From: Blautia sp. XA-2221
GTDB taxonomy: Bacteria; Bacillota; Clostridia; Lachnospirales; Lachnospiraceae
DNA: 64,000 nucleotides
Reading direction: 5' to 3'
Assembly: GCF_028767025.1 (NCBI RefSeq)
Contig: NZ_JAJQXX010000011.1
Location: forward strand, 1 to 64,000
In this document: positions 25,257 to 34,166 of the stretch, one piece after another
Position numbering within the stretch: position 1 is the first letter of the stretch
Layout: each line of letters begins with the position of its first letter
Notes under the pieces: generated by a model
Database searches by the model: none
The model's input: the letters and a program-made list of their open reading frames with translations, nothing else
What the model was told of the DNA's origin: nothing
Position numbers and translations under genes: made by a program

Positions 25257-26042
25257 TTACAGTTTCTCTACATGAATCGCTAAATCTTTACTCCTGACTG
25301 AAGCAATCCTATCAATAATCTTATAAATCTTCAGTTTCGCCAGCACTTTTTCGTATGGTTTCATGCCGCCTTCTTCATTTAGGTATGCCATTCTATCACC
25401 TGACTTCTGTCCTTCGTGAATTCTAAAACCAGAGACAACAGAATTGATGCTATACAAACGCTCCTTTTCCGCAAAACGCTTCCACAGATCAAAATCGCCG
25501 GCGAGTTTAAAATGGGTATCAATACCACCAACAGATTCATACAATGCTCTACTCCAAAAACTCGATTCTTGTTGCAGGCATCCCAATTTAGGTCCATTGT
25601 GCCAGCCTTTACGAATAAATTCGTGTGGAAACACCTGAATGCCTTTGCCAACGATATAATTGATTCCGTCTTCAGTATATCGCGAACCAAGTCCTACACA
25701 CCACTGAACTTTATGTCCGTTGACCTCTTTGTTGATTACCTTATTGATAGTAGCAAGCGTCCAAGGCATATACATATCATCAGAATTAATCCAACAAAAG
25801 ACATCTCCTTTTGCCATTTTGAATCCTTTTGAAATAGCATCATACATACCATTATCCTTCTCACTTATCCAGCGCATCGGATATTTTCCTTCATATTTCT
25901 TTATAATTTCAAGCGTCCCATCTTTAGATCCGCCGTCTACAATAATGTGTTCAAAATCTCGATAAGTTTGAGACATCATACCTTTAATACACTCTTCTAA
26001 ATATTCTTCTGAATTATATGTAGGTGTTATTACACTGATCAT
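25257..26042 (-). CDS. Family 2 glycosyltransferase (GT-A fold)
   Basis: A 261-residue protein. MISVITPTYNSEEYLEECI, HIIVDGGSKDGT and the DxD-like WINSDD (about 90-95) are the nucleotide-sugar and metal-binding motifs of GT2. AGDFDLWKRFAE is the usual acceptor-side helix. It adds one sugar to the lipid-linked repeat unit. The specific sugar cannot be read from sequence. Confidence 0.9.
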   Translation of the reverse strand: MISVITPTYNSEEYLEECIKGMMSQTYRDFEHIIVDGGSKDGTLEIIKKYEGKYPMRWISEKDNGMYDAISKGFKMAKGDVFCWINSDDMYMPWTLATINKVINKEVNGHKVQWCVGLGSRYTEDGINYIVGKGIQVFPHEFIRKGWHNGPKLGCLQQESSFWSRALYESVGGIDTHFKLAGDFDLWKRFAEKERLYSINSVVSGFRIHEGQKSGDRMAYLNEEGGMKPYEKVLAKLKIYKIIDRIASVRSKDLAIHVEKL

Positions 26043-26069
26043 ACGTTACTCCCTCTTTATTTCTGACAT

Positions 26070-27242
26070 TCACACTTCAAGAAACTTATTCAATCTGTTA
26101 CTCCAACTTCTATAATCAAACATTGTTTTCGAATTTTCTTTGGAGTTATTTTTTAATTGTTGTCTTTCTTCAAAAGACTTTGATATAGCTCTTCTTATTG
26201 CATTTGCACAATCTTCTGGTTCGCAACCATCAAAAATGATGCTGTCAACATTGTCTGTCAAAAAGTCTTCCGTATAATCACCTACTCTGGTACAAACTGG
26301 TACGATTCCATAATTCATCATTTCAGGAACCTTACTCGGAAAATTTGATATCGTATATTGATTATTCGGTCTTGCTAACAACAAATAGTCTGCAGTAGAA
26401 TATAAGCTCATCAATTCTTCGTATTCGAGCCATCCGTGAATATGAAGAATATTTTTAAATTTATCTAATATGTATCCGTATTTTCCCAGATATTCTTTGA
26501 TCTGCTCAGGTTTATTATTTGTTATGTGAAATTGGAATTTCTCCAATTCTTCGCCGGAAAGTGAATTCAAGGCAATTAACATGCTATCAAGTGCATCTTT
26601 CTTAGAAAACGCACCAGCATAGATAAATTTAACTGGGTTACCATTTTCACAAACTTCACCCAAGCCGGCTTCTTCCGAATCGATTAAAGGCGGTAAATAA
26701 AAAGTACTACAACTCAAAGCATCAAAATGCCTTTGAAGATTTTTGCTAATTACAATCACTTTTCCCCAATATGGCATCCATTTATAAAATATCCTATGCC
26801 ATAACAGATACACAGGATCTAGCTTGCCAAGCTTATACTGGCTTGCCATCGGCCATTCTACTACGCATGTAATTATATGTTTTTTAGGAATGCATTGATA
26901 TTTTTTTGCTATTTGTGAAAACAAACTAATATATCCGCCATACAAGATGAAATAATCATCTGAATTAATATTCCATTTGCTCAACTCACGATGTATTAGA
27001 TTTCCAAATAACAGCGTTCCCTTGATTTTCATTGGCATCTTTTTCTTCTGAAACGGAATATTAACACAAATTAAATTTTCGTCAACTTGTACTTCGGTTC
27101 TATCTTCACCATTATGGCTTCCGATTGCAATTACATCCCATCCGGCATAAGCTAAGGCTTTGCTCATATATAAAATATAATTAGAATTAGCATCCCCATG
27201 TGGCAATTTGCTGTTACTTAAAATAAAAACTCTCTTCTTCAT
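26070..27242 (-). CDS. Family 4 glycosyltransferase (GT-B fold)
   Basis: A 390-residue protein starting MKKRVFILSNSKLPHGDANS. The C-terminal Rossmann domain carries KFIYAGAFSKKDALDSML, LHIHGWLEYEEL, and the E-x7-E-like FPSKVPEMMNYG with ARPN, as in GT4. The start is Met at 27242 (GAGGA 10 bases upstream); the frame extends to 27293 but that part overlaps the ferredoxin gene. One of three GT4 genes in the cluster. Confidence 0.87.
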   Translation of the reverse strand: MKKRVFILSNSKLPHGDANSNYILYMSKALAYAGWDVIAIGSHNGEDRTEVQVDENLICVNIPFQKKKMPMKIKGTLLFGNLIHRELSKWNINSDDYFILYGGYISLFSQIAKKYQCIPKKHIITCVVEWPMASQYKLGKLDPVYLLWHRIFYKWMPYWGKVIVISKNLQRHFDALSCSTFYLPPLIDSEEAGLGEVCENGNPVKFIYAGAFSKKDALDSMLIALNSLSGEELEKFQFHITNNKPEQIKEYLGKYGYILDKFKNILHIHGWLEYEELMSLYSTADYLLLARPNNQYTISNFPSKVPEMMNYGIVPVCTRVGDYTEDFLTDNVDSIIFDGCEPEDCANAIRRAISKSFEERQQLKNNSKENSKTMFDYRSWSNRLNKFLEV

Positions 27243-27273
27243 TATGCTGTGTTCCTCACATTCCGTTACACAA

Positions 27274-27705
27274 TCAATGGTTTGGACACGCATTGATACA
27301 TTTGTAACATCTTATACAAATTTCGGCATCAACAACGGGGTATAAAAATCCCTCTTCGTCAGGCAAGAGAGTTATTGCGCCGGTATGAATATAATCCTTC
27401 ACAAGATTTTTTCCTATTTGGCAGCTAAAATTATAACCATCTTCACCGTTAAGATTTCCTTCTATATTCCGTTTTGCTCGAATTGGTCTGTCATCTCCAC
27501 TCAAGGGACACACCGCATAACATGCACCGCATCCACAACATTCTTCACGCTTCGCGTATAGTTCCGGTAGCTTTTTCTCATTTTCAGAATCTTTCACAAA
27601 AACATAACGCACCGATTCGTGTGGTCTATATTTCTGCCACTTATTTGATACTGGTTGGCACTCATCTGGTAAATACACTCCAGCCTTATTTTGATAAATT
27701 TTCAT
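27274..27705 (-). CDS. 4Fe-4S ferredoxin-type protein paired with FrhB
   Basis: A 143-residue protein. About 45 N-terminal residues of no known type are followed by two iron-sulfur cluster motifs: CCGCGACYAVCP (about 57-68) and CIRCYKCINACP (about 130-141). Between them is an unusual insert of about 60 residues. In most polysaccharide-cluster proteins of this kind the ferredoxin module precedes the FrhB module in one chain. Here it is a separate gene placed after the FrhB gene and overlapping it by 20 bases in another frame. Probably the electron-carrying half of a two-protein enzyme. Confidence 0.75.
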   Translation of the reverse strand: MKIYQNKAGVYLPDECQPVSNKWQKYRPHESVRYVFVKDSENEKKLPELYAKREECCGCGACYAVCPLSGDDRPIRAKRNIEGNLNGEDGYNFSCQIGKNLVKDYIHTGAITLLPDEEGFLYPVVDAEICIRCYKCINACPNH

Positions 27706-28648
27706 CGTTTTTTCCCAATCTTCTAAATAATTGATATGCTGCTTTTCTCACATATCGTTTAACCTTGAACAGGCCAGTTCCATTTTCAAATAACATTACA
27801 TCTAGAATGTCAGACGAATGATATTTTCTCCAAAATGCGTTTCTATCCGCAGGTTCCTTAAACGAATCTGTAAGTGCAGGCTGCATATAATTTTGAATAT
27901 CTACTTCTCTTACATACAAGTCTACATCTTCCATCATTTTTTCTCCGCGATTGGAATTAACCAAAACCAGTGATATGCCTTTTTCATCAAAGAAATCTGC
28001 TTCTCCTACTCCCCAAGCGTCTCCCAATGTTATATCTGATACACGATTCAGCCCTCTATACAAGCACTTGTAACAGCTAGGTCGTATCATGTTATGTCCA
28101 TAAAATAATTTTGCATATTCATCACTATCATACTGTTTGGAGTTTGTGTAAATTGTTTCCTTAGCTGCCGCCCATCCGAACTTAGATTTATTCCGAAAAT
28201 CGAATTGAACCAACTCATCATCAATACTTTCCATTTTCTTATTAAGCCATGCGGTGCATACACCAGGGCTCGGAATTCCCCGACATACTATATCCAGCGT
28301 AAAAAGATTATTCTTTTCAACCTTAGGACACGCACTAATTATTCCTGCAACTTGACAAGCTGTTCCTGAAAACAGCACCTTTTTACCATTATGTAAATCT
28401 ATCAGTGCTTGTTTCATTCCATCTGAACTGTCACTTTGTACATATTTAGATCCCTGCAGTTTAGACAGATCTGCCGAATTATCTATTCTAATATGTTTAG
28501 CTACTTTTTCACCAATATCAAAATAGCACCCATACACTACGCCATCGTATTCATCCATAAATCGCTGTGCTATTGCAAAAAAAGCACCACCGGATCTCGA
28601 TTTCATCCTAATATCATCTTTTGTATGTTTTGCAACATAAGCCCTCAT
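27686..28648 (-). CDS. Coenzyme F420 hydrogenase/dehydrogenase beta-subunit (FrhB) family protein
   Basis: A 320-residue protein. It opens directly with the FrhB_FdhB_N region (MRAYVAKHTKDDIRMKSRSG, then GAFFAIAQRF and GVVYGCYFD). Then come VLFSGTACQVAGI, the Cys-containing LDIVCRGIPSPGVC, PSCYKCLYRG and SDITLGDAWG, the standard blocks of the FrhB C-terminal domain. Family members bind flavin and Fe-S. In polysaccharide loci they accompany pyruvyltransferases and GT4 enzymes and are thought to reduce or oxidise a sugar, with unproven chemistry. It lacks the usual N-terminal ferredoxin module, supplied by the next gene. Confidence 0.85.
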   Translation of the reverse strand: MRAYVAKHTKDDIRMKSRSGGAFFAIAQRFMDEYDGVVYGCYFDIGEKVAKHIRIDNSADLSKLQGSKYVQSDSSDGMKQALIDLHNGKKVLFSGTACQVAGIISACPKVEKNNLFTLDIVCRGIPSPGVCTAWLNKKMESIDDELVQFDFRNKSKFGWAAAKETIYTNSKQYDSDEYAKLFYGHNMIRPSCYKCLYRGLNRVSDITLGDAWGVGEADFFDEKGISLVLVNSNRGEKMMEDVDLYVREVDIQNYMQPALTDSFKEPADRNAFWRKYHSSDILDVMLFENGTGLFKVKRYVRKAAYQLFRRLGKNDENLSK

Positions 28649-28680
28649 GATGTTCCCCTTTATGTTTCTAGACTACAAAG

Positions 28681-29781
28681 CTAAATACGTTCAAACCACG
28701 CAAAAAGTTTCTGAGAAGCTACTTTGATATCAAACCCATGTTCAATAACGCTTGTGCACTCATCTTTTCTTTTGAAGTCGTAAAACTTTTCTATTTGTTT
28801 TGACCACTGTTCCGCAGGTGTCCCTAAGTTTAAATAAACTGTATTTTCCGTCACTTTTGTTTCGTGCGGAATTACATCAGACATAACACAAGGCAATCCA
28901 GCCGTCTGTGCTTCAATCGCAACAATTCCCAAGCCTTCAAATTTGGATGGCATTAAAAACACATCCATAGCCTGAAGCAAATCCGGTACATCTGTTCTTA
29001 ATCCCAGAAAATGTATGTTATCTTCTAAACCGTATGTGCTTACCTTTTCTTTTAATCTCTTCTCATCTTCTCCGCTGCCAATCAACAATAAGACTGCATT
29101 TGTTTTTTTCTTAATCAATTCACGGAAAATTTCTATCATGAAGTCCTGGTTCTTCTGAAAGTGTAACCTACCGACATTTCCTATGACAAAGTTATCTTCC
29201 AAACCCAAATCTTTTCTCATTTTACAGCGTACATCTTCTCGATAGCGGTAATTAAACGTATTTATTGCGTTAGGAATCACTCTATAGTTTTTATTCTCTT
29301 TCACCGAGTTAGGATAGCTCCATTCAGCCGCCAAATCAGAGCAAGCCCAAAAATCAGTTGCATATTTCGCCACAAAATTTTTATTTATTGTATGACGAAC
29401 CAACTGAGATTTACTTCCCATTGCTTCAGAGTTATGGGCATGTATAATTCTTGTTTTAATACCAAATTTCTTTGCAAACTTCAACAAATCTAAATTACAG
29501 AACATACAGTCATTCAGCCATGCGGCGTCATACTCTGTAGCATGTTCCTGCATATACTCTTTAAATCTGCGATGGTATTCAAAAAATGATTTTTTTCTGC
29601 TCGGAAGATGATAAACTTTTCCCCCGAGAGCAATTACTTCTTGTTCAATTGCAATTTTTTCATACGGAGCAATAAAGTCAAATACAATATCGTTATCTTG
29701 CATCCCGCGTATATAACTCAGCATAAAAGTTTCCATACCGCCCAGATTATCAGTCATTCCATATACAAGAACCCGTTTCAT
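28681..29781 (-). CDS. Family 4 glycosyltransferase (GT-B fold)
   Basis: A 366-residue protein. The N-terminal VYGMTDNLGGMETFMLSYI is followed by ARIIHAHNSEA-like contact (here TRIIHAHNSEA), VIGNVGRLHFQKNQDFMIE, LLIGSGEDE, HFLGLRTDVPDLLQAMDVFL and the E-x7-E motif in SKFEGLGIVAIEAQ. These are the complete GT4 blocks. It resembles EpsF-type enzymes that add a hexose or HexNAc. It follows the pyruvyltransferase gene by 11 bases. Confidence 0.92.
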   Translation of the reverse strand: MKRVLVYGMTDNLGGMETFMLSYIRGMQDNDIVFDFIAPYEKIAIEQEVIALGGKVYHLPSRKKSFFEYHRRFKEYMQEHATEYDAAWLNDCMFCNLDLLKFAKKFGIKTRIIHAHNSEAMGSKSQLVRHTINKNFVAKYATDFWACSDLAAEWSYPNSVKENKNYRVIPNAINTFNYRYREDVRCKMRKDLGLEDNFVIGNVGRLHFQKNQDFMIEIFRELIKKKTNAVLLLIGSGEDEKRLKEKVSTYGLEDNIHFLGLRTDVPDLLQAMDVFLMPSKFEGLGIVAIEAQTAGLPCVMSDVIPHETKVTENTVYLNLGTPAEQWSKQIEKFYDFKRKDECTSVIEHGFDIKVASQKLFAWFERI

Positions 29782-29792
29782 TACTAACCTCC

Positions 29793-30794
29793 TTAAGAAA
29801 TAAATCCTCTTAAGTACTGCTGAGATTTATCTCGTTTTTCCTTTAATTCTTCTGAAACTTTTATATAATCTACTGGGACTCGCTCCATTTCACTCAGTGT
29901 TTCATACTTGCAAGCATTTCTGTGTTCTAAATGAAATTCTTTAATGAGCTCAAGGATTTTCTCTTTTCCATCTGCAAATGAACAGAATTGTCTATGAAAA
30001 TGGATCGACAGTGCAGTTCCATGAAATGTATCCGTCACTACATATTCTGCATTCATAAACAGCCCTAAAACTTCAAAGGGTGATGCCGGAAGGCTAAAAT
30101 CGCACCAATCAAACTTATTTCCGACCGCTACAATCTTTAAGCCTTTCTGCTTTGCAAACTCTTTTGTTCGTTTAATTTTGTCCGTATCAAAAGAATATGT
30201 ATAGACTAAAAGATACTTATCCAATTGTGGCTTAACAGCATACTTTCTTAGATCGACTAAAAATGTAGGGTCTACATGCACATCGATTTCTTTATCCGTC
30301 AATTCTTGATAGACGCTCTGAGTTCGTGTATCACGAACAGAAATGCTATCCAATTTACGAATGCCATCTATTACAAACTGATATCCACGTACCTGCTCTG
30401 AAGATGTCCCATTAGAACATACCGCATATGTGATAATCTTTTTGCTGTCGATACCCACGCCCCAATATTCTGGTAAGGGTTTAACCGTCTTTCCATTTAA
30501 CTGCCACATCTCATCACTTCCAATGATGACAAGATCGTACCCGCTTTTTTTCTTCGTCTTTTTTAATTTCTTCTGTGCTTTATTCCATTTATATCTGAAC
30601 TCATTTCTGAAAGCGATTCGATCCAGATGATACGCATATAAATTGTGAACATTCCAATAAACTGACTTCAAAGATCTTGTAGTAATATATTCCACATCCT
30701 GATTGTTTTCTTTCAAAAATTCACCTAATGAAAACGCCTGTAAAAAAGCACCATAATTCACAGCTTCGCAGAATGTAATTATTCCAATTTTCAT
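29793..30794 (-). CDS. Polysaccharide pyruvyltransferase family protein
   Basis: A 333-residue protein of the CsaB/EpsI-like GT-B fold. MKIGIITFCEAVNYGAFLQ, the GSDEMWQL loop, DPTFLVD and TDTFHGTALSI (the conserved FHG region, about 255-265) are the diagnostic blocks. It transfers a pyruvyl ketal from phosphoenolpyruvate to a glycan residue, adding negative charge. Its start overlaps the GT4 stop by four bases (30791-30794). The pairing of pyruvyltransferase, GT4 and FrhB is a recurrent arrangement in gut Firmicutes and Bacteroidetes clusters. Confidence 0.9.
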   Translation of the reverse strand: MKIGIITFCEAVNYGAFLQAFSLGEFLKENNQDVEYITTRSLKSVYWNVHNLYAYHLDRIAFRNEFRYKWNKAQKKLKKTKKKSGYDLVIIGSDEMWQLNGKTVKPLPEYWGVGIDSKKIITYAVCSNGTSSEQVRGYQFVIDGIRKLDSISVRDTRTQSVYQELTDKEIDVHVDPTFLVDLRKYAVKPQLDKYLLVYTYSFDTDKIKRTKEFAKQKGLKIVAVGNKFDWCDFSLPASPFEVLGLFMNAEYVVTDTFHGTALSIHFHRQFCSFADGKEKILELIKEFHLEHRNACKYETLSEMERVPVDYIKVSEELKEKRDKSQQYLRGFIS

Positions 30795-31855
30795 TTGCAG
30801 ATTACTCCTTCATACACTTTCTCTATTTCTTCAATATGTTTCTCCAACGAATATCTAATCTTCACAATCTCCAGACTCTGCTTACCCATATTTTTTCTCA
30901 TGGTATCATCCGTCAGAATTTGAATAATCTTCTCCGTAAAACCAGTCATATCTCCTGGCTCACGCAGGAAGCCATTTTCGCCCTCATGAACAATTCTCGG
31001 AATCCCCCCAACATTGGTAGAAACAATCGGTAAACCATATCCCATTGCATCCAGCACCGACATCGGCATTCCTTCCGTATAGGACGGCAGAAAGAAAACA
31101 TCGCTCTCTTTCAGTAACTTTTCCTTATGTTCGCCGCGAACCCAGCCTGGGAAAGCAAAATGCTCAGAAACACCTGCGGCTATCGATTTAGACTTTACCT
31201 GCTCGATTTCGCCAGCACCTGCGACCACCATTTTAATACCCGGCACAACTTCAGCTACACGCTTAGTCACATCAACTATGTCATAGCATCCCTTCATCTG
31301 ATTGATTGCTCCTAAAAACAACACCTGATTGTTACACTGGCTTCTGTCAATTCCATCTTTTACGATACTATAATTTTCAATAACCGTCATTTTCTCGGTT
31401 GGAATAACTTCTGAAAATCGCTCTTTCCAACTTTCAGACAAAACAATAAATCTGGCACATTTACTCCACGCCTTCCGAACCAGCTTCTTTTTTCGCTCAG
31501 ATGCGTTGGTGTAAAGCTTATCAAACTCCGAACCGTGAATATGATTAATCATCGATTTCTTTGCCCAAGATGACATATAGATAAAGGGAAGTGAACGATA
31601 AAAAGAAGGACCAAAGGAAGAATGCATATGTACAATATCAGGACGGTCTACCAACAATACTTTAGCAAAGTGGAAATATCCGCAGATACCCTTGAATAAC
31701 TTTGTCAGTTTTCCACCATCTTTGTAGGACTCGACATATATCATGTCATAGTCCTGTTCCAACTTAGAGCCATAATATCCGCTTACTACAGCAGCAATAC
31801 CACCCTTGACCATTTTATTCTGTACAATCATGCAAACCTTAGTTTTCTTTTGCAT
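30791..31855 (-). CDS. Family 4 glycosyltransferase (GT-B fold)
   Basis: A 354-residue protein. VKGGIAAVVSGYYGSKL, DIVHMHSSFGPSFYRSL, VLFLGAINQMKGCYDIV, FAFPGWVRGEHKEKLL and SYTEGMPMSVLDAMGYGLPI (the E-x7-D region) give a full GT4 pattern. It follows the acyltransferase by 12 bases and is coupled to the pyruvyltransferase downstream. Confidence 0.92.
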   Translation of the reverse strand: MQKKTKVCMIVQNKMVKGGIAAVVSGYYGSKLEQDYDMIYVESYKDGGKLTKLFKGICGYFHFAKVLLVDRPDIVHMHSSFGPSFYRSLPFIYMSSWAKKSMINHIHGSEFDKLYTNASERKKKLVRKAWSKCARFIVLSESWKERFSEVIPTEKMTVIENYSIVKDGIDRSQCNNQVLFLGAINQMKGCYDIVDVTKRVAEVVPGIKMVVAGAGEIEQVKSKSIAAGVSEHFAFPGWVRGEHKEKLLKESDVFFLPSYTEGMPMSVLDAMGYGLPIVSTNVGGIPRIVHEGENGFLREPGDMTGFTEKIIQILTDDTMRKNMGKQSLEIVKIRYSLEKHIEEIEKVYEGVICK

Positions 31856-31867
31856 TCATATTTCCTC

Positions 31868-32926
31868 TCAGTTCATTTTATTTAAAATTCGTTTAATCAG
31901 TTTTCCTGATGCCCTTCCTACAAAACGCCAGGAAAGCCATGCAAGAGCAAATGTTACTGTAACAAGCAGTAACAAGCACCAACCCCAGTCCCACAGGTTA
32001 ATCAAGTCATAATGCACAATTACATTCAGCACAACCCAGTGATAGAGGAAAATTCCGTAGGTGAGGTCGCATTTGATACGAATCGCAGGTAAGCAGTACC
32101 CCCCCCCCCCGATAGCAATTAGCGGTGCTAGAATTCCAACCATAATTCCCGCATAGTATCCCGGAAGATTCCAGTTTAAGAGTCTCAGAACTGTATATAC
32201 AGCCAGTAACGGCAGTGTCATTTTTTTTAGAATTGGAATAAGTACATCTCGCTTATGGTAGATAAAGCATCCCAGCAAGAACCAAATGAAATATGGCACA
32301 AATGCCCTTTCAATCATCTTGGCAATCGCTCCGCCGAAGTATTTTGCGGCATAGTCACAGCCCACATTCACTGCAGCACTTACAGTCAGAGCAATACCCC
32401 ACTGCACATTATTCATCTTTTTCAGAAAGTCATTGAGGAAGCAAATGACAATGTAAAGCTGAATTTCCGTAAAGATTGTCCAAAGGGAGCCATTGACACT
32501 GCCTGTTGCAAAATTTGCGAGACAACCGGGAGTATTGGCAACTCCGAAAACCTGCGTTCCAAGCCAAACAATAATACTTTTATCCAGCAAATTCGGCACT
32601 ACACTACATAGCATAATAAGATTCACAATAGTACATACCCACAGTTCCGGGTATAGACGTACAACTCGTTTGAGCATATATTCCTTTTTTGACTTAGAAC
32701 GTTCCAATGAAGCCGTAACAAGGAATCCACTAATTGCAAAAAGTAATACAACTCCGGGAAAAAAGTGCATGACAGATACCATCGTATCCATTGCCTTTAT
32801 CGGTGTATTTGAAAATGCCTGAGCCTTCCATGCAAAATGCCCCAGCATTACGCTAATAGCAGCCCAATAGCGAATCAAGTCAAAACCATTATTATAAAAA
32901 TCTTTATCTTGAAATTTTTGCTTCAT
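31868..32926 (-). CDS. Acyltransferase 3 family protein with poly-G tract
   Basis: A 352-residue membrane protein with about 10 helices. The N-terminus (GFDLIRYWAAISVMLGHFAW) contains the RxxA and His motifs of the OafA/acyltransferase-3 family, which O-acylates (often O-acetylates) surface sugars. Late in the protein (about residues 275-280) IAIGGGGY is encoded by an uninterrupted run of 12 G on the coding strand (plus-strand C at 32099-32110). The frame is open with the present length. The ATG overlaps the tagA-like stop region (32926). Confidence 0.9.
   Translation of the reverse strand: MKQKFQDKDFYNNGFDLIRYWAAISVMLGHFAWKAQAFSNTPIKAMDTMVSVMHFFPGVVLLFAISGFLVTASLERSKSKKEYMLKRVVRLYPELWVCTIVNLIMLCSVVPNLLDKSIIVWLGTQVFGVANTPGCLANFATGSVNGSLWTIFTEIQLYIVICFLNDFLKKMNNVQWGIALTVSAAVNVGCDYAAKYFGGAIAKMIERAFVPYFIWFLLGCFIYHKRDVLIPILKKMTLPLLAVYTVLRLLNWNLPGYYAGIMVGILAPLIAIGGGGYCLPAIRIKCDLTYGIFLYHWVVLNVIVHYDLINLWDWGWCLLLLVTVTFALAWLSWRFVGRASGKLIKRILNKMN
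32099..32110 (-). repeat. 12-base homopolymeric G tract in the acyltransferase gene
   Basis: Twelve consecutive C on the plus strand (G on the coding strand). It is the longest homopolymer that I noticed in the window and lies inside a coding sequence. Confidence 0.9.
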
Positions 32927-33714
32927 TATTTACCCCTTATCACTGCATTCCAAATAAACTTCGTGTTCGTCACCAAATATCTCTTGAACAGTCTCTTCGG
33001 ATCTTGCATCAATCTATAAACCCACTCAAGATTGCACTTCTGCATCCATTCGGGAGCTCTCTCAATGTTTCCAGCAAAATAGTCAAAGCCGGCTCCCACA
33101 CCGACCATAAATCCATCAATTACTCCTTGGTGTGCCGCCATCCACTTTTCCTGTTTCGGAGCACCCAGTCCAACCCACACAAAGTCAGGTTTTGTCTCAT
33201 TGATACGCTTAACCACAGCAGCATCTTCTTCCGGGGTTGTCGGTCTGAACGGCGGGCTGTACATCCCAGCAACCTGAATTCCCGGATAGTTCTCGGTCAG
33301 AGCTTTATATAACTTCTCAAGAGTTTCTTCCGTGGAGCCATAAAAATAATGACGATAGCCCTTTTCCGCGGAAATTTTCAAGATTTCTCCCATATAAGAA
33401 GGCCCCGTGGTTCTCTCCATTTTTTCATAACCACGCTTACGACCAACTGTAGATAAAGGGCCGCCGTCTGGGATTGCCATAATACCGCCGTTCTGCACGG
33501 TACAATAATCTGCATCATTATAAGAAGTAACTGTAGTGTGTACATTAGAAACACACATATAGTCACCAGATAAGTCTTTGATGTTCTTATCCGTAAAATC
33601 CAGTAGCCAGTCCATATTGATGGCAGCTATATTTACCCCCATGATGTTGCACGTGGGGATCTGGGTCTTATCCACTATGCGATTATAATTTGGGGCAAAG
33701 GTTCCTATATTCAT
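32926..33714 (-). CDS. WecG/TagA/CpsF family glycosyltransferase (GT26)
   Basis: A 262-residue protein. PTCNIMGVNIAAINMDWLLD, DGGPLSTVGRKRGYEKMERT, GSTEETLEKLYKAL, PDFVWVGLGAPKQEKWMAAH and MVGVGAGFDYFAGN are the ordered GT26 blocks. The family adds ManNAc or a related sugar to GlcNAc-diphospho-undecaprenol, the second step after TagO-type priming. Its presence suggests the repeat unit is built on a TagO-type GlcNAc-PP-lipid made elsewhere. GGAGG lies upstream of the ATG. Confidence 0.93.
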   Translation of the reverse strand: MNIGTFAPNYNRIVDKTQIPTCNIMGVNIAAINMDWLLDFTDKNIKDLSGDYMCVSNVHTTVTSYNDADYCTVQNGGIMAIPDGGPLSTVGRKRGYEKMERTTGPSYMGEILKISAEKGYRHYFYGSTEETLEKLYKALTENYPGIQVAGMYSPPFRPTTPEEDAAVVKRINETKPDFVWVGLGAPKQEKWMAAHQGVIDGFMVGVGAGFDYFAGNIERAPEWMQKCNLEWVYRLMQDPKRLFKRYLVTNTKFIWNAVIRGK

Positions 33715-33749
33715 ACTCAGTGGACTCCTCCCTGCTTTTCCAGTTTAAT

Positions 33750-34145
33750 TTACTTCTTATTCAGATCATTCTTAATCTGTGTGGTACTGATTTCAGGGGT
33801 TCTCGGCAGATAAACAACCTCAACTCCTTCCTCTTTCAAGAAGTCAAATTTACCCTTCCAATCATCACCCATTACAAAAGTATCTACATGATATTCGTGC
33901 ACATCTGTTCTTTTCTGTTCCCAATTTTCTTCAGGGATAACAAGATCGACATAACGAACAGACTCAAGCAGTGCCTTTCTCTCTTCGTATGTGAAATAGC
34001 ACTTTTTCTGTTTCTCATTCCAGTTGAATTCATCTGAAGACAGCACCACGATCAAATAATCACCCAATGCCTTTGCACGGCGGAGAAGATTGATATGACC
34101 ATAATGCAGCAGGTCAAAGGTTCCGTATGTAATCACGCGTTTCAT
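33750..34145 (-). CDS. tagD: Glycerol-3-phosphate cytidylyltransferase
   Basis: A 131-residue nucleotidyltransferase. YGTFDLLHYGHINLL has the HxGH catalytic motif and RTPEISTTQIK is the RTxGISTT-like signature of TagD/GCT (Gly replaced by Glu in the third variable position). It makes CDP-glycerol from CTP and glycerol-3-phosphate for teichoic acids or for phosphoglycerol decoration. It is next to gpsA, which would supply sn-glycerol-3-phosphate. No CDP-glycerol glycerophosphotransferase (TagB/TagF) is visible, leaving LicD as the candidate user. Confidence 0.9.
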   Translation of the reverse strand: MKRVITYGTFDLLHYGHINLLRRAKALGDYLIVVLSSDEFNWNEKQKKCYFTYEERKALLESVRYVDLVIPEENWEQKRTDVHEYHVDTFVMGDDWKGKFDFLKEEGVEVVYLPRTPEISTTQIKNDLNKK

Positions 34146-34166
34146 AGTTGAACTCCTTCTATTTTT

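Noticed and set aside
27274-27293. GT4 start at 27293 within the ferredoxin gene
   Set aside because: The extra 17 residues are not glycosyltransferase-like and Met at 27242 has a ribosome binding site and the usual N-terminus.
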